Assembly (NCBI RefSeq): GCF_946885855.1
Contig: NZ_CAMPHH010000038.1
Location: 1-17,633 of the forward strand
Direction of reading: 5' to 3'
DNA length: 17,633 nt
From: an uncultured Actinotalea sp.
GTDB lineage: Bacteria > Actinomycetota > Actinomycetes > Actinomycetales > Cellulomonadaceae
The notes under the pieces were generated by a model. It saw nothing but the letters and a program-made list of their open reading frames with translations. It did no database searches and was not told the origin of the DNA. Each line of letters begins with the position of its first letter. Within the stretch, counting starts at the first letter, position 1. This document shows positions 1 to 7,350 of this stretch, piece by piece. The translations under genes and the position numbers were made by a program.

Positions 1-1380
1 CTCGACGCGCCCGACATCGACTCCGTCGTGGAGGAGAACCGTGAGCTCGGCGAGGAGCTCCTCGGTGCCGAGGACCTGTGGGTCTTCGTCACCACGGCCG
101 CGCGCTACGCCGACGCCGTGCCGTGGGACCTGCTCGCCGCCGCCGCCCGGCGCCGCGCGGTCGTCACCGTCGTCCTCAACCGCGTCGACCCGCCCGCCCG
201 CGTCGCCGTCGCCGCCGACCTCGGCCGGATGCTGACGCAGAACGGCCTGCCCGAGGCCCGCCTCGTCGCGGTCGAGGAGGGCGCGCTCGTCGACGGGCGG
301 CTGCCGCGGGCCGCGGTCGCCGAGCTGGACCGGTGGCTGCGCGTCGTCGTCGGCGACGGTGCCGCGCGGGAGCAGGTCGTCCACCGCACGGTCGCCGGGT
401 CGGTCGAGGACCTCCTCGCCACGGTCCCGGCGCTCGCCTCGGCGGTGGACGAGCACGCCGCGCACGCCGACCGGCTGCGCTCCCAGCTCGATGCTGCCTA
501 CGCCGATGCCCGTGAGCGCGTCGAGGCGGCCACCTCCGACGGGACGATGCTGCGCGGCGAGGTGCTCGCCCGCTGGCAGGAGTTCGTGGGGACCGGCGAG
601 ATCCTCCGCGCGATCGAGGCCCGGGTCAGCAGCGTGCGGGACCGGGTGACGGCCTTCCTGCGCGGGCGTCCCGCGCCGGAGCCGGTGGCGGAGGCGATCT
701 CCAGCGGGCTCGTCGACCTCGTCGTCGACGCGGCCGATCGGGCAGCCGAGCGGACGGCCGCCACCTGGCGTGCGGACCCGGCGGGCGCCCGGCTCGTGGA
801 GGGCCTGTGGCTGACCCGTGCCTCGGGCGACCTGCGCGAGCGCGTCGCGGAGCAGGTCCGGGCCTGGCAGCGCGGCGTGCTCGACCTCGTCGCGACCGAG
901 GGGTCGGACAAGCGGTCGACCGCCCGTGCCCTCTCGTTCGGGGTGAACGCGCTCGGCGCGACCCTCATGGTGGTCATCTTCGCCTCGACGGGCGGGCTCA
1001 CCACCGCGGAGGTCGGCGTGGCAGGCGGGACCGCGGTCCTCGCCCAGCGCCTGCTCGAGGCGGTGTTCGGTGACGAGGCCGTCCGCCGGCTCACCCGCAC
1101 CGCGCACGCCGACCTCGTCGACCGCTTCGACGGGCTGCTGACGGGGGAGGCGCGGCGGTTCGCGACGGTCGTCGACGCCCTGGACCTCACCCCCGGGGCC
1201 GGCCGGCACCTGCGCGCCGCCGCCCACCGGGTCGCCGACGACGCCGCTTGGCTCGGCGCCGCCGTGGAGCTCCCGCCCGTGCTCGGCGGGCCGGGCGAGC
1301 GGGCGGAGGACGTCCGCGCGGAGCCGGCGCCCCAGCAGGCCGGTCTGCGCCGCTGGTGGAGGTCGCTGTGGGAGGGCTGA
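1..1380 (+). CDS. Dynamin-like GTPase, 5'-truncated by the window edge
   Basis: The reading frame is open from base 1 and ends with TGA at 1380, so 459 residues are visible and the true start lies upstream. The GTG at 28 is unlikely to be the start because the GTPase signature begins before it: the first visible residues, LDAPDIDSV, match a G3 (Walker B-like) motif of the DxPD type, and a G4 motif NRVD lies at visible residues 60-63. The P-loop must be outside the window. A long helical, charged middle part follows. At about visible residues 310-357 there is a hydrophobic, Gly/Ala-rich stretch suited to membrane association, then a basic C-terminus. This order (G domain, helical stalk, hydrophobic segment) is typical of bacterial dynamin-like or YfjP-type GTPases. 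The next gene is a second GTPase whose start overlaps this one, suggesting a pair that works together, perhaps in membrane remodelling or septation. The family call is firm; the cellular role is inferred. Confidence 0.85.
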   Translation, partial: LDAPDIDSVVEENRELGEELLGAEDLWVFVTTAARYADAVPWDLLAAAARRRAVVTVVLNRVDPPARVAVAADLGRMLTQNGLPEARLVAVEEGALVDGRLPRAAVAELDRWLRVVVGDGAAREQVVHRTVAGSVEDLLATVPALASAVDEHAAHADRLRSQLDAAYADARERVEAATSDGTMLRGEVLARWQEFVGTGEILRAIEARVSSVRDRVTAFLRGRPAPEPVAEAISSGLVDLVVDAADRAAERTAATWRADPAGARLVEGLWLTRASGDLRERVAEQVRAWQRGVLDLVATEGSDKRSTARALSFGVNALGATLMVVIFASTGGLTTAEVGVAGGTAVLAQRLLEAVFGDEAVRRLTRTAHADLVDRFDGLLTGEARRFATVVDALDLTPGAGRHLRAAAHRVADDAAWLGAAVELPPVLGGPGERAEDVRAEPAPQQAGLRRWWRSLWEG

Positions 1381-3077
1381 CGGTCGCCGAGCGGCTGGAC
1401 GCGCTCGCGCGCGCCGTCGTCGCCGGACGCGAGGTCCTGCCGCCGGACGTGGTGGTCGCCGCGACCGCCGTGGAGGACCGCGCGGGGCACCGGATGCGGC
1501 TCTCCGCCGAGCACACCGTGGTGGCGTTCGCCGGGGCGACGGGCTCCGGCAAGTCCTCGCTCGTCAACGCCCTCACCGGCACCGACGTCGCAGCGGTCGA
1601 CGTGCTGCGTCCGACGACGGCGGAGGCACTCGCCCTGGTCCGTGGCGATGAGGGCTCCGGTGCGCTGCTGGACTGGCTCGGGGTCCGCCGCCGTCACGTG
1701 CTCGACGCCGACGCGGGGGACGGCACGGGGAGCGACGTCGTTGCCGGGCCCGGCGCGTCGCAGGACCGCGCGGCCCCCGGCAGATGGCGCGCCCGCAGGG
1801 GCGGCCGTCCCGCGGCGGACGGCGGTCTGGTGCTGCTGGACCTGCCCGACCACGACTCCGTCGTCGTCGAGCACCGGCTCGAGGCCGAGAGGCTCGTGGC
1901 GCTCGTCGACCTCATGGTCTGGGTGGTCGACCCGCAGAAGTACGCCGACGCCGCCCTGCACGAGCGCTACCTGCGCGGGCTCGCCGGCCACCGCGACGTG
2001 CTCCTCGTCGCGCTGAACCAGGTGGACCGCCTGTCCCCGGCGGAACGGGATGCGTGCGCGGGCGACCTCGCCCGCCTCCTGGCCGACGACGGACTCGGGG
2101 GCGTCCCCGTGCTGCTCACCTCCGCGCGGACAGGGGAGGGCGTCGACGCGCTGCGCGACCGGCTGGACGACGCGGCACGCCGTCGGGAGGCCGCGACCGC
2201 GCGGACCGTGGCGGACGTCCGGGACGTGGCCGAGCGGATCCGCCGGGCGAGCGCCCCGGGCGCACCCGTGCCGCCCGCCGCACAACGGGACCTCGTCGCA
2301 GCGCTCGAGCGCGCCGCCGGCGTGCCGCTCGTCGCCGACGCCGTCCGGCGCGGCTGGGCGGCGCGCGGCCGCCGCGCGACGGGGTGGCCGCCGACCCGCT
2401 GGGTCGCCCGGTTCCGGCCCGACCCGCTGCGCCGGCTGCACCTGGGACGGACCACCGCCGGGGACGCCCAGGACCCGGACGCGGAGGTGGTGCGGACGTC
2501 CCTGCCGGCGCCGGGGCCGGCCGAGGAGGCGAGGGCGCGCGGTGCGGTCCGCGCGTACGTCGACGCGGCGGTGGCCGGGGCTCCGGACGCGTGGGTCCTG
2601 CACGCCCGTACCGCCCCGGACCAGGATCGGCTCGCGGACGCGCTCGACCACGCCGTGGCCGCGACGCCCGTGCTGCCGGCGCGCCGCCCGGCGTGGTGGG
2701 CGGTGGTCGGTGCGCTGCAGTGGCTGCTGCTCGCGGTGCTCCTGGCCGGTGCGGCCTGGCTCGGGGCGCTCGCCGTGCTGGCGTCCCTCCAGCTGCCGGC
2801 CCCGGAGCCGCCGACGTGGGACGAGGTGCCGTGGCCGACGGTCGCGCTCCTCGGTGGTGCCGCGGCCGGCCTGCTCGTCGCCCTCATCTCGCGGGTCGCC
2901 GTCGGCGTGGGGGCACGACGGCAGGCCGCCCGAGCCACCTCGCGGCTGCACGACGCGGTCTCGCAGGTGGCGGACCGGCGCGTCGTCGCGCCGGTGGCGC
3001 AGGTGCTCGACAGGATGACCGCCTGCCACCAGGGCGCCACCGCGGCGGCGGCCGAGCCCCGGGGCCGCGGCCGCTGA
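1368..3077 (+). CDS. YfjP/dynamin-like membrane GTPase, second of a tandem pair
   Basis: A 569-residue GTPase. I chose GTG 1368 because GGAGG (1358-1362) sits 5 nt before it; the frame remains open further upstream, but that part lies inside the preceding GTPase gene. The start overlaps the upstream stop by 13 nt, so the two genes are probably translationally coupled. The P-loop GATGSGKS is at residues 56-63, a Thr-rich switch (RPTTAE) follows, G3 DLPD is at 158-161 and G4 NQVD at 217-220. About 100 residues separate the P-loop from G3 and include a Gly/Asp/Arg-rich low-complexity insert. Near the C-terminus two hydrophobic helices, about 444-471 and 490-512, should anchor the protein in the membrane, followed by an amphipathic basic tail. 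The layout resembles the paired actinobacterial dynamin-like proteins, of which Streptomyces DynA/DynB act at sporulation septa; orthology is inference. It could also be one of the uncharacterised YfjP-family GTPases annotated in many actinobacteria. Confidence 0.88.
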   Translation: MGGLTVAERLDALARAVVAGREVLPPDVVVAATAVEDRAGHRMRLSAEHTVVAFAGATGSGKSSLVNALTGTDVAAVDVLRPTTAEALALVRGDEGSGALLDWLGVRRRHVLDADAGDGTGSDVVAGPGASQDRAAPGRWRARRGGRPAADGGLVLLDLPDHDSVVVEHRLEAERLVALVDLMVWVVDPQKYADAALHERYLRGLAGHRDVLLVALNQVDRLSPAERDACAGDLARLLADDGLGGVPVLLTSARTGEGVDALRDRLDDAARRREAATARTVADVRDVAERIRRASAPGAPVPPAAQRDLVAALERAAGVPLVADAVRRGWAARGRRATGWPPTRWVARFRPDPLRRLHLGRTTAGDAQDPDAEVVRTSLPAPGPAEEARARGAVRAYVDAAVAGAPDAWVLHARTAPDQDRLADALDHAVAATPVLPARRPAWWAVVGALQWLLLAVLLAGAAWLGALAVLASLQLPAPEPPTWDEVPWPTVALLGGAAAGLLVALISRVAVGVGARRQAARATSRLHDAVSQVADRRVVAPVAQVLDRMTACHQGATAAAAEPRGRGR

Positions 3078-3160
3078 GCCCCGGCCCGTGCTCGCAGCGG
3101 CGGACGACCGGCGTCCCCGTCCGACACGTCCAGACCGCTCCGGCGGTGGAGGAGGATCCC

Positions 3161-3679
3161 GTGAGGCTGCACGTTCCCGTCCCGCTGCGGTGGGGCGACC
3201 TGGACGCCTACGGGCACGTCAACAACGTCTCCATGCTGCGCCTGCTGGAGGAGGCGCGCATCGCCGCCTTCTGGCGCCACCCTGCGGCCGGGACCGCCGA
3301 CGGCGGGTCGCCGCCGGGCGCCGACGTCGACCTGGGCGTCCCCACCGCCGTGCTCGACGCCGGGCCCACCGCGTCCACCCACACGCTCGTGGCGCGGTCG
3401 GAGATCGAGTACCTGCTGCCGCTGCCGTACCGGCGCGAGCCCGCCGTCGTCGAGATGTGGCTCGGCCACCTCGGCGGCGCCAGCATCGACGTCTGCTACG
3501 AGATCACCGGCGGGGACCACCCCGACCGGCCCCGGGAGGTCTTCGCCCGCGCGGTCACCACGCTCGTGCTCATCGACGCGGCGACGCAGCGCCCGCGGCG
3601 CCTCAGCGACGACGAGCGCGCCGTCTGGGGCCGCTACCTCGGCGAGCCACCCGCCATGCGCCGGCGTGGGCCGGGCTGA
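3161..3679 (+). CDS. Hotdog-fold acyl-CoA thioesterase (4HBT/YbgC-FadM type)
   Basis: A 172-residue protein of the usual length for single-domain hotdog thioesterases, which hydrolyse acyl-CoA to free acid and CoA in the cytoplasm. The signature RWGDLDAYGHVNN is near the N-terminus; by alignment with E. coli YbgC the second Asp (D15) is the catalytic nucleophile or base. The central helix follows (MLRLLEEARIAAF). A typical strand, VARSEIEYLLPL, comes later. GTG 3161 is preferred because GGAGGAGG ends 5 nt before it; an in-frame GTG at 3146 lies upstream of that site and is less likely. It is 83 nt downstream of the GTPase gene, so read-through is possible, but no functional link is evident. 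Its last 46 nt overlap the 3' end of the opposing SDR gene. Substrate range cannot be read from the sequence. Confidence 0.9.
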   Translation: MRLHVPVPLRWGDLDAYGHVNNVSMLRLLEEARIAAFWRHPAAGTADGGSPPGADVDLGVPTAVLDAGPTASTHTLVARSEIEYLLPLPYRREPAVVEMWLGHLGGASIDVCYEITGGDHPDRPREVFARAVTTLVLIDAATQRPRRLSDDERAVWGRYLGEPPAMRRRGPG

Positions 3680-5226
3680 GACCGAGCGGCCGGCAGGCCC
3701 CCGGCGGCGCGCCGCTCGGCCTCCTCCCGGATGCCACGCTGCATGCCCCCGAACACGATGCCGTGGAACGGCGTGACCGCCCACCAGTACAGGTGCCCGA
3801 GCAGGCCCTGCGGGTGGAACGTGGCCAGCTGGGTCATGACGGACCGGTCGTCGCGGACGTCCCGGCCGGCGCCGGTGGTGTCACCCGGGTCGGGGGTGCG
3901 GTCGGGGCCGTCGGCGGGCAGGACGCCCAGCTCCAGCCATGCCAGCCCGGGCACGCGCATCTCGGCCCGCAGCCGCAGCAGCCGGCCCGGCTGGACCTCC
4001 TCGACGCGCCAGAAGTCCACGGCGTCGTCGACGAGCAGCCGCAGCGGGTCGCGCCGCCCGCGGCGCAGCCCGGGCCCGCCCCAGATGCGGTCGAGCACGC
4101 CGCGCACCCGCCAGGCCAGCGGCCACGAGTACCAACCGACCTCGCCGCCGATGCTCTCGAGCACCTGCCAGAGCACCTCCGGCGGTGCGGCGACCTCCGT
4201 GCTGCGCCGGTCGCGGTACAGCGAGCCACCGGCCCAGTCGGGGTCGCTCGGCAGCGGGTCGCTCGGCGCGCCGGGCACGGACGCGGACGACCAGCGCGTG
4301 ACGACGTCGGCGTCCTGGATGCGCTGCAGCGCCAGCCGGACCGCCTCGTCGAAGGGCAGCAGGCCCTCCGGGGGGTCCGGGACCCACTGGCGGATGTCGT
4401 CCTCGCGGCAGACCACCTCGTGGACGAGGGACTCCACGAGCGGCCGTGCGATCGGCGCCGGTACGGGCGTGACGAGCGAGACCCACAGGCTGGACAGCCG
4501 CGGTGACAGCACGCCGACCCCGACGATGACCCGCCTGCGCAGCCCCGCCACGGCCGCGTACCGCTGCATCATCTCCCGGTACGTCAGCACCTCCGGCCCG
4601 CCGATGTCGAAGGCCCGGCTGACCTCCGGCGGCAGGGTGGCGCTGCCGACGAGGTAGCGCAGGACGTCCCGGATCGCGATGGGCTGGATGCGGTTGTCGA
4701 CCCAGCGGGGGGTCGTCATCGCGGGCAGCCGCTCGGTGAGGTAACGCATCATCTCGAAGGACGCGGAACCGGAGCCGAGGATGACGGCCGCCCGCAGCAC
4801 GGTGGTCGGGACGCCCGACGCGAGCAGGATGTCCTCCACCTCCCGGCGCGACTCCAGGTGCGGGGACAGGCCCTCCTCCTCCGGGTGCAGCCCCCCGAGG
4901 TAGACGATCCGCCGCACGCCGGCCTCCCGGGCCGCCCGGGCGAACGTCAGCGCGGCGAGGCGGTCGCGGCGGGCGAACCGCTGGCCCGTGCCGAGGGAGT
5001 GGATGAGGTAGTACGCCACCTCGGCCCCCTCGAGGGCCGACCGGATCTCCGCGAGCCGCGTCGCGTCCGCCGCCGCGGTCTCGACCTCGTCGTACCAGGG
5101 GCGGCCCCGCAGGCGGGCGGGGTTCCGGGCGACGGCACGGACGCGGTGGCCGGCCGCCAGCAGCTCGGGCACGAGGCGCCCCCCGACGTACCCGGTGACG
5201 CCGGTGACCGCGACGAGGGATCCCAT
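3634..5226 (-). CDS. SDR-family NAD(P)-binding protein fused to a DUF2867-type domain
   Basis: A 530-residue, two-domain protein. The N-terminal half is an atypical/extended SDR Rossmann domain: VTGVTGYVGGRL gives the GxxGxxG dinucleotide-binding loop (G9, G12, G15), and a YYLIHSLG strand, an YLGGL strand and an FDIGGPE motif near residue 200 are typical of NmrA-like/UDP-sugar-like members. From about residue 335 the sequence switches to a START/SRPBCC-like module rich in Trp (GGEVGWYSWPLAW, DFWRVEEV, HLYWWAVTPFH), matching the DUF2867 region found fused to SDR domains in actinobacteria. No substrate is known for this fusion; oxidoreductase or lipid/quinone binding is possible. The ATG at 5226 follows a TACGCT hexamer by 6 nt with no Shine-Dalgarno site, so translation may be leaderless. 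The gene is convergent with the hotdog thioesterase and overlaps its last 46 nt. Confidence 0.88.
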   Translation of the reverse strand: MGSLVAVTGVTGYVGGRLVPELLAAGHRVRAVARNPARLRGRPWYDEVETAAADATRLAEIRSALEGAEVAYYLIHSLGTGQRFARRDRLAALTFARAAREAGVRRIVYLGGLHPEEEGLSPHLESRREVEDILLASGVPTTVLRAAVILGSGSASFEMMRYLTERLPAMTTPRWVDNRIQPIAIRDVLRYLVGSATLPPEVSRAFDIGGPEVLTYREMMQRYAAVAGLRRRVIVGVGVLSPRLSSLWVSLVTPVPAPIARPLVESLVHEVVCREDDIRQWVPDPPEGLLPFDEAVRLALQRIQDADVVTRWSSASVPGAPSDPLPSDPDWAGGSLYRDRRSTEVAAPPEVLWQVLESIGGEVGWYSWPLAWRVRGVLDRIWGGPGLRRGRRDPLRLLVDDAVDFWRVEEVQPGRLLRLRAEMRVPGLAWLELGVLPADGPDRTPDPGDTTGAGRDVRDDRSVMTQLATFHPQGLLGHLYWWAVTPFHGIVFGGMQRGIREEAERRAAGGLPAARSQPGPRRRMAGGSPR

Positions 5227-5232
5227 CGCGTC

Positions 5233-5238
5233 AGCGTA
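5233..5238 (-). promoter_or_regulatory. Putative -10 element, leaderless start of the SDR gene
   Basis: On the minus strand the hexamer TACGCT fits the actinobacterial TANNNT pattern and ends exactly 6 nt (GACGCG) before the ATG at 5226. No purine-rich ribosome site is present, so transcription probably starts at or next to the start codon. No convincing -35 was found. Confidence 0.5.
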
Positions 5239-5247
5239 GGTGCGCCC

Positions 5248-5293
5248 GACGACGGCGCCACGGGGGGCGTCCGTCGGGCTGCGCCCCGTCGTC
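5248..5293 (-). terminator. Possible terminator hairpin after topoisomerase IB
   Basis: GACGACGGCGC (5248-5258) pairs with GCCCCGTCGTC (5283-5293) over 11 positions with one C-C mismatch, leaving a loop of 24 nt. It lies just downstream of the topoisomerase stop codon in the direction of transcription. There is no U-tract, and alternative pairings with nearby GTCGGGC exist, so this is weak. Confidence 0.25.
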
Positions 5294-5322
5294 AGGCGGC
5301 TCTCAGGGGCCCCGGAGCAGGC

Positions 5323-6297
5323 TCAGCCGAGCAGCTCCATGGTCGCGCGCTCGGCCGCCGCCCGGGTGCGCCGTCGCCCGATCGTCTGGCCGTGCTCCCA
5401 CAGGTCGACCAGCCGCGGGTCGATGTACGACGCCCGGCACACGGCCGGGGTGTTGCCGAGCTCCTCGGAGACCTCCTTGACGACGGCGGCGACGGCGCGC
5501 CGCCGTCCCCGCTCCGACGACGGTGCCTCGACGTCCGCCAGGCCCGCGGCCGCCAGCACCGTGGCGTGCCACGTCCGGAAGTCCTTGGGCCGGGCCTGCG
5601 GACCGAGACGCTCCTTGACGTACTGGACGATGTCCGCGCTGGTCACGTCGTGCCAGACGCCGTCGTCGTCCTGCCAGGCGAGCAGCTCCTGCCCGTCGTC
5701 GTCGCGGTCGCGCAGCGTGCGCAGCGGGCCGATGATCGTCCGGTCCTCGACGCGGGACTCCCGGACCTGGCCCGACTTCGCGGGGTAGCAGAAGCTCACG
5801 CCGTCACGGTGCAGCTGCACGTGCTCGCGCAGGACCGTCGCCAGCCCGAAGCTGCCGTTCTCGCGGGCGTAGGCCTCTCCGCCGGCGCGGAAGTACGCGT
5901 CGTCCAGGAGCCGGAAGGCCAGTGCGAGGACCTTCTCCCGGGGCATCCCCGGCAGCGCGAGGTGCTCGCGGACCTTGCGTCGCGCGGCCGGGAGCCGGCG
6001 GGCGAGCTGCACGACGTGCTCGTGCTTGCGCCGGTCCTGCCGCAGGCGCCACTGCGGGTGGTAGAGGTACTGACGGCGCCCCGCGTCGTCGGTGCCGAGG
6101 GCCTGGATGTGCCCGTTCTCCCACGGGCAGATCCACACGTCCGTCCAGGCCGGCGGGATCGCCAGCTCGGTGCACCGGGCGACGACCTCGGGGTCCGTGA
6201 TCCGCTCGCCGTGCTCGTCGAGGTAGACGACCCCGCGACCCTGCTTGCGCCGGGTCCAGCCGGGGCCGCCGGGCCGGGACCTGCGCAGGCGGGGCAT
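5323..6297 (-). CDS. DNA topoisomerase IB, poxvirus-like bacterial type
   Basis: A 324-residue enzyme that relaxes supercoils by nicking one strand through a 3'-phosphotyrosine link. The length matches bacterial poxvirus-like TopIB. The N-terminal domain carries GVVYLDEHGERITD, IPPAWTDVWICP and GHIQALGTDDAGRRQYLYHP, all typical of the family. Catalytic residues are visible by alignment with Deinococcus radiodurans TopIB: R137 (in FRAGGEAYARENGS), K174 (in PAKSG), R241 (in DFRTWHAT), N282 (in GNTPAVCR) and the nucleophile Y291 (in ASYIDP). Asn at 282 replaces the vaccinia His, as in Deinococcus, so activity is expected. The C-terminal basic tail is short. No neighbouring gene has an obvious DNA-repair role. 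The ATG at 6297 follows a CACACT hexamer by 6 nt without a Shine-Dalgarno site, suggesting a leaderless message. Confidence 0.95.
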   Translation of the reverse strand: MPRLRRSRPGGPGWTRRKQGRGVVYLDEHGERITDPEVVARCTELAIPPAWTDVWICPWENGHIQALGTDDAGRRQYLYHPQWRLRQDRRKHEHVVQLARRLPAARRKVREHLALPGMPREKVLALAFRLLDDAYFRAGGEAYARENGSFGLATVLREHVQLHRDGVSFCYPAKSGQVRESRVEDRTIIGPLRTLRDRDDDGQELLAWQDDDGVWHDVTSADIVQYVKERLGPQARPKDFRTWHATVLAAAGLADVEAPSSERGRRRAVAAVVKEVSEELGNTPAVCRASYIDPRLVDLWEHGQTIGRRRTRAAAERATMELLG

Positions 6298-6303
6298 GCC
6301 AGC

Positions 6304-6309
6304 AGTGTG
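6304..6309 (-). promoter_or_regulatory. Putative -10 element, leaderless start of topoisomerase IB
   Basis: The minus-strand hexamer CACACT has A at position 2 and T at position 6, the two best-conserved -10 bases. It ends 6 nt (GCTGGC) before the ATG at 6297. No ribosome-binding site is visible in between. The match to TANNNT is imperfect at position 1. Confidence 0.35.
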
Positions 6310-6316
6310 CGGTGCG

Positions 6317-6336
6317 CGCCGCGTCCCGTCGCGGCG
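6317..6336 (-). terminator. Possible terminator hairpin after tesB
   Basis: CGCCGCG (6317-6323) and CGCGGCG (6330-6336) form a perfect 7-bp GC stem around the loop TCCCGT. It lies 70-90 nt beyond the tesB stop in the direction of transcription, upstream of the topoisomerase gene. No U-tract follows, and short GC hairpins are common by chance at this base composition. Confidence 0.25.
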
Positions 6337-6405
6337 AACGACGACCCCCCCGCACTCGGCCCCCGGTCGCCGCGAGGAGGGGACCCGGGCGCCGTCGTCG
6401 GCGGG

Positions 6406-7350
6406 TCAGTCCTCCAGGGGAGTGCGGACCATGCCCTCCTGGGCCATGGTCGCGACGAGCGTCCCGTCCTGGCGGTACACCCGCGCGGCGCCGAGGCCGC
6501 GCCCGCCGTGGGCGCTCGGCGTCGACTGGACGTAGAGCAGCCACTCGTCCGCGCGCACCGGCCGGTGCCACCACATCGCGTGGTCCAGGCTCGCCATGGA
6601 CAGGCCGGGGCTCGCCCAGGACAGGCCGTGCCGGCGCAGCACGGGCTCCAGCAGCACCTGGTCGCACGCGTAGGCGAGGAGGGCCCGGTGCAGGACCTCG
6701 TCGTCGGGCAGCGGGCCGCGGGCCTTCATCCACACGAGCTGGTGGCCGCTGGCCATGGGGCCGGGGCGCAGGTAGATCGCGTCCTCGACGTGCCGCAGGT
6801 CGAACGCCGCCGCCTGGGTCCAGAAGTCGGCCATGGGGTGGTCGATGCCCGCGAGCACCTGCAGCGCGCTCGGCACCTTGTCCGGCCCCGGGACCGACGG
6901 CGGCGGGGTGTCGGTGTGGTCCAGCCCCGGCTGCTCGACCTGGAACGAGGTCGTCATGGACAGGATCGGCACGCCGTCCTGCAGCGCGTGGGTGCGCCGG
7001 GCGCTGAACGAGCGACCGTCGCGCAGGTTCTCCACGGAGAAGGTGATCGGCTTCGTCACGTCGCCGGGCCGCAGGAAGTACCCGTGGACGGAGTGCGGCA
7101 GGCGCTCGGGGTCGACCGTCCTGGCCGCGGCGAGGACGCACTGCGCGAGCACCTGGCCACCGAACACACGGCCCCCGGGCTTGGGCAGGCTCGCGCCGAC
7201 GAAGGTGTCGGGGCCCACCTGCTGCAGCTCCAGGACGTCCAGGACCCGGTGCAGCGCCGCCTCCGGGGACTCGGGGGGCCGGGGACCCGGCTCGGGCCGC
7301 ACCGCCCGCGCGGCGCGGTCCCCGGGGCGGGTCGTCGGGTCGGTCGTCAT
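6406..7350 (-). CDS. tesB: Acyl-CoA thioesterase II, TesB family
   Basis: A 314-residue double-hotdog thioesterase, slightly longer than E. coli TesB (286) because of a Pro/Arg-rich N-terminus. It hydrolyses medium- and long-chain acyl-CoA in the cytoplasm. Family hallmarks are RVFGGQVLAQ (61-70), HSVHGYFLRPGD (86-97), LRDGRSFSARR (109-119), LDHAMWWHRP and LVATMAQEGMVR. Alignment with the E. coli active site (D204, T228, Q278) gives D230 (in LLAYACD), S254 and Q304; Ser in place of Thr keeps the hydroxyl. The ATG at 7350 is chosen because it overlaps the glbO stop in TGATG and has GGGAG 4 nt before it, so the two genes are translationally coupled. A link between a haemoglobin and fatty-acyl turnover is not established. 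The TesB assignment is secure. Confidence 0.95.
   Translation of the reverse strand: MTTDPTTRPGDRAARAVRPEPGPRPPESPEAALHRVLDVLELQQVGPDTFVGASLPKPGGRVFGGQVLAQCVLAAARTVDPERLPHSVHGYFLRPGDVTKPITFSVENLRDGRSFSARRTHALQDGVPILSMTTSFQVEQPGLDHTDTPPPSVPGPDKVPSALQVLAGIDHPMADFWTQAAAFDLRHVEDAIYLRPGPMASGHQLVWMKARGPLPDDEVLHRALLAYACDQVLLEPVLRRHGLSWASPGLSMASLDHAMWWHRPVRADEWLLYVQSTPSAHGGRGLGAARVYRQDGTLVATMAQEGMVRTPLED

Noticed and set aside
498..3029. An 843-codon open frame on the minus strand across the two GTPase genes
   Set aside because: It is Arg/Gly/His/Pro-rich with no recognisable domain and lies antisense to genes with clear GTPase motifs. Long antisense frames are expected at this GC content.
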